From: an uncultured Ruminococcus sp.
GTDB taxonomy: Bacteria > Bacillota > Clostridia > Oscillospirales > Ruminococcaceae
Assembly: GCA_900554975.1 (NCBI GenBank)
Contig: USJI01000018.1
Span: 1 to 9,625 of the forward strand
DNA: 9,625 nt
Reading direction: 5' to 3'
Part shown: positions 4,957 to 9,625 of the stretch, in pieces
How positions within the stretch are numbered: position 1 is the first letter of the stretch
Layout of the letters: every line of letters starts with the position of its first letter
The notes under the pieces: model-generated
Told to the model about the DNA's origin: nothing
The model's database searches: none
Seen by the model: only the letters and a program-made list of their open reading frames with translations
Made by a program: the position numbers and the translations under genes

Positions 4957-6897
4957 TTAGCGGATTTTTGTACCGGCAGGAACATCATCGTCAAGGAACA
5001 CTACCTTGATTTTTCCGCCTGGCATATCGCTTGCACAGATCATGCCCTGGCTTTCCTCGCCGCAGAGCTTTGCCGGCTTGAGGTTGGCAACAAGAATAAC
5101 TGTTTTGCCGATGAGGTCTTCCGGTTCATAGGACTGTGCAATTCCGGAAACAACCTGTCTGCCGCCCATGCCGTCATCAAGCTGGAGTTTGAGCAGTTTC
5201 TTGGATTTCTTTACTTTTTCACAGGATTTGACTTTTGCAGCTCTGAGTTCGGTTTTGAAGAAATCATCAATGGATATTTCCGGTGCAAGCTCAATCTTCT
5301 GCTGAGCCTGTTCAGCCTTTGCCATTTGTTCTTCAAGGAGCTTGTTGAGTTCGTCAATTTCCTTTTCAGCATCAATTCTCGGGAAGAGAACACGTCCCTT
5401 CTTTACTGTTACATCAGCAGGAAGAACGCCGAACTTCTTTGAATTTTCATATGTTACATCACCTTCTGATGCACCGATCTGTTCCCAGACTTCCGGCATA
5501 ACTGTCGGCATGAATGCACTCAGAAGTGATGAAGTTATTCTGATTGTTTCGAGCAGATTGTAAAGAACAGCAGCAAGCCTTGGCTTGTTTGCTTCGTCCT
5601 TTGCGAGTACCCATGGAGCTGTTTCGTCAATGTACTTGTTTGCACGGGAAACTACCTTGAAGATTTCAGCAAGAGCATTCTGAAGCTGAGTCTTGTCCAT
5701 GAAATCATCAACCTTTTCTGTAAGAGCAGTTGCCTGTGCGATGAGGTCGTCATCAAATTCACCGGCTGTCTTTTCAGTAGGAAGTGTTCCGTCAAAATAT
5801 TTGATAACCATTGCAACTGTTCTTGAAACAAGGTTTCCGAAACCGTTGGCAAGGTCGGAATTGATTCTGTTAATCATTATTTCGTTTGAGAATGAACTAT
5901 CCGCACCGAGAGCCATTTCACGAAGAATGTGGTAACGGATAGCGTCTGCGCCGTAGCGTTCGCCAAGAACAAACGGGTCAACAACGTTTCCGATTGACTT
6001 GCTCATCTTCTGACCGTTGAATGTAATCCAGCCATGAACAGCAAGATGCTTCGGCAGAGGAAGGTCAAGAGCCATAAGCATGGCAGGCCAGATGATAGCG
6101 TGGAAACGCATGATGTCCTTTGCAACCATGTGAACGTCAGCAGGCCAGAATTTGTCGAATTCGTCAAACGCTTCGTTCTTGTAGCCGAGAGCGGAAATAT
6201 AGTTTGAAAGAGCGTCTATCCATACATAGACAATGTGCTTTTCGTCAAATGTTACAGGAATTCCCCATGTAAAGCTTGTTCTTGAAACACAGAGGTCTTC
6301 AAGTCCCGGTTTGATAAAGTTGTTGACAAGTTCAACAGCACGGGTTTTAGGCTGGAGATAATCTGTTTCTGTCAGCAGTTTTTCGATTCTGTCGGCAAAA
6401 GGTGACATTTTAAAGAAGTAAGCTTCCTCCTTTGCCTCGATAACGTCACGGCCGCATTCAGGGCATTTGCCGTCAACAAGCTGTGAATCTGTCCAGAAAC
6501 TTTCACAAGGTGTGCAGTATTTTCCTGAGTATTCACCCTTATAGATGTATCCTTTGTCGTAAAGTTCCTTGAATATCTTCTGAACGGTTTCAACATGATA
6601 ATCGTCAGTTGTTCTTATATATCTGTCATAGCTGATATTCATATAGCTCCAGAGCTTCTTGAATATTGCAACTACATTGTCAACATATTCTTTCGGTGTG
6701 ATGCCGGCTTCAGCAGCTTTCTGCTCGATTTTCAGACCGTGTTCGTCAGTACCGGTAAGAAACATTACGTCATAGCCCTGCATTCGTCTGTAACGGGCGA
6801 TTGAATCGCAGGCTACCGTTGTGTAGCAGTGACCGATATGCGGGTTGCCCGAAGGATAATAAATCGGGGTCGTGATATAAAAAGGTTTTTTTGACAT
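4957..6897 (-). CDS. metG: Methionyl-tRNA synthetase with C-terminal tRNA-binding domain
   Basis: A 646-residue class I aminoacyl-tRNA synthetase that charges tRNA-Met in the cytoplasm. The ATP-binding signatures are HIGH at residues 20-23 and KMSKS at 297-301. An inserted zinc-knuckle carries two cysteine pairs, C128/C131 and C145/C148. The anticodon-binding helical domain follows the Rossmann core, including the tryptophan region ETAPWVLAK. From about residue 540 comes a tRNA-binding OB domain of the Trbp111/EMAP type (ISIDDFFKTELRAAKV...GKTVILVANL), which serves dimerisation and tRNA binding. The length is close to that of the B. subtilis enzyme (about 664). The ATG at 6897 is preceded by AAGGAGGA. 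The leader from its promoter is only a few tens of bases, too short for a T-box or SAM riboswitch, so such control is not supported. Its stop abuts repeat copy 3. Confidence 0.97.
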   Translation of the reverse strand: MSKKPFYITTPIYYPSGNPHIGHCYTTVACDSIARYRRMQGYDVMFLTGTDEHGLKIEQKAAEAGITPKEYVDNVVAIFKKLWSYMNISYDRYIRTTDDYHVETVQKIFKELYDKGYIYKGEYSGKYCTPCESFWTDSQLVDGKCPECGRDVIEAKEEAYFFKMSPFADRIEKLLTETDYLQPKTRAVELVNNFIKPGLEDLCVSRTSFTWGIPVTFDEKHIVYVWIDALSNYISALGYKNEAFDEFDKFWPADVHMVAKDIMRFHAIIWPAMLMALDLPLPKHLAVHGWITFNGQKMSKSIGNVVDPFVLGERYGADAIRYHILREMALGADSSFSNEIMINRINSDLANGFGNLVSRTVAMVIKYFDGTLPTEKTAGEFDDDLIAQATALTEKVDDFMDKTQLQNALAEIFKVVSRANKYIDETAPWVLAKDEANKPRLAAVLYNLLETIRITSSLLSAFMPTVMPEVWEQIGASEGDVTYENSKKFGVLPADVTVKKGRVLFPRIDAEKEIDELNKLLEEQMAKAEQAQQKIELAPEISIDDFFKTELRAAKVKSCEKVKKSKKLLKLQLDDGMGGRQVVSGIAQSYEPEDLIGKTVILVANLKPAKLCGEESQGMICASDMPGGKIKVVFLDDDVPAGTKIR

Positions 6898-6930
6898 AAT
6901 TGTTCCTCCTTAAAAGTTTCATACTCTCTT

Positions 6931-6959
6931 ATTATAACTCAATATTCCTGATTTGTCCA
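6931..6959 (-). promoter_or_regulatory. Sigma-A promoter of metG
   Basis: On the minus strand TGGACA (6959-6954) and TATAAT (6936-6931) are spaced 17 bases apart, with the -10 about 33 bases from the metG start codon. It is divergent from the serC promoter, about 110 bases away. Confidence 0.82.
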
Positions 6960-7072
6960 GCTTTTTTCAAAACAGGACGAAGAGCGGACAATCCGGTGGA
7001 AAAAATATGCGTCCGATTTGTCAGAATATCACAAAATGAACGGCGTATTTGCATAATCTTTCAAATTTCTTA

Positions 7073-7101
7073 TTGACTTATATCAGCTGAAATAGTATAA
7101 T
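7073..7101 (+). promoter_or_regulatory. Sigma-A promoter of serC-serA
   Basis: TTGACT (7073-7078) and TATAAT (7096-7101) are separated by 17 bases, a near-perfect housekeeping promoter. The leader to the serC ATG is about 60 bases and AT-rich, with no convincing attenuator; a 4-bp ACGA/TCGT hairpin at about 7111-7123 before a T-run is too short to rely on. Confidence 0.87.
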
Positions 7102-7168
7102 ATAAAGGTATACGATTCAGTCGTTTTTAAGTAATTGTTTAAATTAAATATATTTGGAGGTTTTTCAA

Positions 7169-8251
7169 ATGAGCAGAGTATATAATTTTAGTGCCGGTCC
7201 TGCTGTACTTCCTGAAGAAGTACTCAAGGAAGCCGCAGAGGAAATGCTTGATTACAGAGGAACAGGTATGTCCGTAATGGAGATGAGCCACCGTTCAAAA
7301 GCTTTTGACGATATCATCAAGGAAGCTGAAAAGGATATCCGTGAACTTATGAATATCCCTGACAACTATAAGGTTCTTTTCCTTCAGGGCGGTGCTTCAC
7401 AGCAGTTTGCGGCAGTTCCTATGAACCTTATGAAGAATAAGAAGGCTGCTTACATAATCACAGGTCAGTGGGCAAAGAAGGCTTATCAGGAAGCTCAGAA
7501 GTATGGCGATGCTGTTGCAGTTGCATCTTCAGCTGACAAGACTTTCTCATATATTCCTGACTGTTCTGACCTCGATATTCCTGAGGACGCAGACTATGTT
7601 TACATCTGCGAAAACAACACAATCTACGGTACAAAGTACAAGAAGCTCCCTGATACAAAGGGCAAAACACTCGTAGCTGACGTTTCTTCATGCTTCCTTT
7701 CAGAACCTGTTGACGTTACAAAGTATGGTGTTATCTACGGCGGCGTTCAGAAAAACGTTGGCCCTGCCGGTGTTGTTATTGCTATCATCAGAGAAGACCT
7801 TATCACAGATGATGTTCTTGAAGGAACACCTACAATGCTTAAATGGAAAACACAGGCTGATGCTGACTCCCTTTACAATACACCTCCTTGCTATGGTATC
7901 TACATCTGTGGCAAGGTATTCAAATGGATAAAGAAGATGGGCGGACTCGAAGCTATGAAGGCTCACAACGAAAAGAAAGCCAAGATTCTTTATGATTATC
8001 TTGACCAGAGCAAGCTCTTCAAGGGTACAGTTGTTCCTGAGGACAGATCTCTCATGAACGTTCCTTTCGTTACAGGCAATGCTGATCTGGACGCTAAATT
8101 CGTTAAGGAAGCAAAGGCTGCCGGATTTGAAAACCTCAAGGGTCACAGAACAGTCGGCGGTATGAGAGCATCTATCTACAATGCTATGCCTATCGAGGGC
8201 GTTGAAAAGCTTGTTGAATTCATGAAGAAATTCGAGGCTGAAAACGCATAA
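7169..8251 (+). CDS. serC: Phosphoserine aminotransferase
   Basis: A 360-residue class V aminotransferase that converts 3-phosphohydroxypyruvate and glutamate to phosphoserine and 2-oxoglutarate, the second step of serine synthesis. The N-terminus VYNFSAGPAVLPEEVL is the family hallmark. MSVMEMSHRS and the cofactor loop FLQGGASQQFAAVPMNL follow, and the pyridoxal phosphate lysine is K195 in GGVQKNVGPAG. The C-terminal signature HRTVGGMRASIYNAM contributes to substrate carboxylate binding in this family. Length is exactly usual (about 360). The ATG at 7169 is chosen because GGAGG lies at 7156-7160; an in-frame TTG at 7154 would sit on that site. It has a strong promoter and is followed after 34 bases by serA, which makes its substrate, so the two form an operon in the reverse order of the pathway. 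Confidence 0.97.
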   Translation: MSRVYNFSAGPAVLPEEVLKEAAEEMLDYRGTGMSVMEMSHRSKAFDDIIKEAEKDIRELMNIPDNYKVLFLQGGASQQFAAVPMNLMKNKKAAYIITGQWAKKAYQEAQKYGDAVAVASSADKTFSYIPDCSDLDIPEDADYVYICENNTIYGTKYKKLPDTKGKTLVADVSSCFLSEPVDVTKYGVIYGGVQKNVGPAGVVIAIIREDLITDDVLEGTPTMLKWKTQADADSLYNTPPCYGIYICGKVFKWIKKMGGLEAMKAHNEKKAKILYDYLDQSKLFKGTVVPEDRSLMNVPFVTGNADLDAKFVKEAKAAGFENLKGHRTVGGMRASIYNAMPIEGVEKLVEFMKKFEAENA

Positions 8252-8285
8252 TATCCTCAAATCTTTTTAAAGGAGAAATTTTACA

Positions 8286-9446
8286 ATGTACAGCATTTTG
8301 ACATTAAATAAAATCGCTGCTGTCGGAACAGAAAGATTCGGCGGCAATTATGCAGTAAGTGATAACGCAGAAAATCCGGACGCTATAATGGTTCGTTCTG
8401 CAAAGCTTCACGATATGGAATTCGGTTCTGACCTTCTTGCAATTGCAAGAGCCGGTGCAGGTGTCAACAATATTCCTGTTGACCGCTGTGCTGAAGAGGG
8501 AATCGTTGTTTTCAACACACCTGGTGCGAACTCAAATGCAGTTAAGGAACTTGCTATCTGTGCACTTCTTCTTTCATCAAGAAAGATAACAGAGGCTGCT
8601 GCATGGGCTGCTTCACTTAAAGGTACACCTGACGCTCCTAAGACAGTTGAAGGCGGAAAGTCCAAGTTTGCAGGTCCTGAAATCATGGGCAAGACTCTTG
8701 GTATCATCGGTCTTGGCGCTATCGGTGGAAAGATTGCAAATGCCGCTGTTGCACTTGGCATGAAGGTTATCGGTTATGATCCGTTCCTGTCAGTAAATGC
8801 CGCTCTTCGTCTTGATCCGGCTGTTAAGGCAGTTACAGATATCAATGAAATTTATCAGAATTCTGACTACATTTCAATTCATGTTCCGTATACACCTGAT
8901 ACAAAGAACACAATTGATGCTGAACAGATAGCTATGATGAAAGACGGTGTTCGTCTTATCAATCTTGCAAGAGGCGAACTTATTAACAGCGAAGCAGTAG
9001 TTAAGGCTATTGCGGACGGCAAGGTTGCAAAATATGTAACTGACTTTGCTGATGACGTTGTTCTGGGCGTTGAAAATGTTATCGTTCTTCCTCATCTTGG
9101 TGCTTCAACTCCTGAGAGCGAGGACAACTGTGCAGTTATGGCAGCTGATGAGCTGAAAGACTACATTGAAAACGGAAACATCAAAAACAGCGTGAACTTC
9201 CCGAACGCTATGATGAATGCAACAGGCACAAAGGTCTGCATTCTTCATAAGAATGTTCCTTCAATCATTGCGAAGGTAACTTCTGAAGTTGGCGATGCGG
9301 GACTCAACATTGAAAACATGGTAAACGCAAGCAAGAAGGATTATGCTTACACAATGCTTGACGTTGCCGGTTCTGTTGACTGTGCAGTAGCTGACAAAAT
9401 CGGTGCAGTTGATGGTGTTATCAAGGTAAGAGTTATCGCAAAATAA
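8286..9446 (+). CDS. serA: D-3-phosphoglycerate dehydrogenase, short form with ACT domain
   Basis: A 386-residue NAD-dependent enzyme that oxidises 3-phosphoglycerate to 3-phosphohydroxypyruvate, the first and committed step of serine synthesis. The nucleotide-binding fingerprint is GLGAIGG (142-148) in a Rossmann fold, with the substrate-side segment RAGAGVNNIPVDR upstream. The catalytic arginine is R229 in NLARGEL and the catalytic histidine H270 in LPHLGAST. Between them, the usual DVFExEP segment carrying the acidic catalytic residue is replaced by a shortened TDFADDVVLG, so the acid role may fall to an Asp. Residues about 314-386 form a single ACT domain, typically a serine sensor for feedback inhibition; the larger intervening domain of long forms is absent. 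The start follows AAAGGAGAAA. It is co-transcribed with serC and ends at a strong terminator. The assignment is firm. Confidence 0.95.
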   Translation: MYSILTLNKIAAVGTERFGGNYAVSDNAENPDAIMVRSAKLHDMEFGSDLLAIARAGAGVNNIPVDRCAEEGIVVFNTPGANSNAVKELAICALLLSSRKITEAAAWAASLKGTPDAPKTVEGGKSKFAGPEIMGKTLGIIGLGAIGGKIANAAVALGMKVIGYDPFLSVNAALRLDPAVKAVTDINEIYQNSDYISIHVPYTPDTKNTIDAEQIAMMKDGVRLINLARGELINSEAVVKAIADGKVAKYVTDFADDVVLGVENVIVLPHLGASTPESEDNCAVMAADELKDYIENGNIKNSVNFPNAMMNATGTKVCILHKNVPSIIAKVTSEVGDAGLNIENMVNASKKDYAYTMLDVAGSVDCAVADKIGAVDGVIKVRVIAK

Positions 9447-9472
9447 TGATAATATAATGCTTTTATAAAAAG

Positions 9473-9502
9473 AACCCGAAGGCTTTATGCTTTCGGGTTT
9501 TT
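9473..9502. terminator. Bidirectional rho-independent terminator after serA
   Basis: AACCCGAAGGC (9473-9483) pairs with GCTTTCGGGTT (9489-9499) through 11 bp including one G/T wobble, around a 5-base loop. T-runs follow on the plus strand (TTTTTG then TTTTT), and the A-run before the stem gives a T-run on the minus strand, so it can serve both serA and the converging gene at the right edge. Confidence 0.92.
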
Positions 9503-9546
9503 GTTTTTCAGAAACTTTTATTTTGCAATTTTGTTACTGACAGTTT

Positions 9547-9625
9547 TTATTTATCCTTCTGTTTGAAAATCAGTGATGCAAGAAGTCCGAAGATAAGTGC
9601 GGCGGTGATTCCTCCTGCGGCACTT
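9547..9625 (-). CDS. C-terminal end of an unidentified membrane-anchored or membrane protein (partial)
   Basis: Only the last 25 codons and the TAA stop are inside the window; the gene enters from the right edge. The visible tail is a small-residue and hydrophobic segment (SAAGGITAALIFGLLASLIF) followed by KQKDK, that is, one membrane span and a short basic end. This would suit either the last helix of an integral membrane protein or the C-terminal anchor of a cell-surface protein of the kind seen in sortase substrates; the sorting motif itself would lie outside the window. It converges on serA with the bidirectional terminator between them. The reading frame is supported by the sensible composition and placement, but the family cannot be named. 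Confidence 0.6.
   Translation of the reverse strand, partial: SAAGGITAALIFGLLASLIFKQKDK

Noticed and set aside
4773..5009. A 78-codon plus-strand frame spanning repeat copies 2 and 3 and the metG 3' end
   Set aside because: It consists of repeat sequence read through twice plus antisense metG, starts without a ribosome binding site, and its internal similarity (LKVFARL.., LKVFAKL..) is explained by the DNA repeat.
6898..7072. Possible T-box, SAM riboswitch or operator between metG and serC
   Set aside because: The metG leader after its promoter is too short for such RNAs, and only a weak CGGAC/GTCCG pairing (about 6984-7015) is visible upstream of both promoters.
7700..8260. A 186-codon frame antisense to serC
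   Set aside because: serC is complete and unmistakable on the other strand; this frame has no ribosome binding site or recognisable motif.

Overview
The window looks like ordinary core chromosome of a spore-forming, low-to-moderate GC Firmicute. Ruminococcus or a close relative in the Oscillospiraceae/Clostridia is the best guess. The reasons are the sporulation pair yabP-yabQ, strong AGGAGG-type ribosome binding sites, good sigma-A promoters, a Clostridia-style short 3-phosphoglycerate dehydrogenase, and a Ser/Asp-rich lipoprotein. The genus is an inference from style; no ribosomal RNA is present.

Layout from left to right: (1) positions 1-668, minus strand, hold spore-coat/cortex genes yabP and a yabQ that runs off the left edge. 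(2) A divergent promoter region of about 160 bases leads into secG on the plus strand, closed by a clear terminator. (3) A 96-base interspersed repeat lies just upstream of rnr (RNase R), which is followed 28 bases later by a lipoprotein gene with a low-complexity linker. (4) A 12-bp inverted repeat overlaps the ribosome binding site of a lone feoA gene. (5) A gene-free stretch (4645-4956) holds a terminator-like hairpin and two more copies of the repeat in tandem. (6) metG (methionyl-tRNA synthetase) reads leftwards from its own promoter. (7) Divergent to it, serC and serA form a two-gene serine biosynthesis operon with its own promoter and a strong bidirectional terminator. (8) The last 79 bases are the 3' end of a minus-strand gene ending in a hydrophobic segment.

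The genes cover unrelated housekeeping jobs: protein export (SecG), RNA decay (RNase R), iron transport accessory (FeoA), tRNA charging (MetRS), serine synthesis (SerC/SerA, consecutive steps) and sporulation (YabP/YabQ). I see no mobile element genes, CRISPR, toxin-antitoxin, phage or defence genes. The parts not explained by known genes are the three-copy repeat, whose hairpin shows a compensatory base-pair change and whose copies carry a shared short reading frame, and the hairpin that appears to cover the feoA ribosome binding site.
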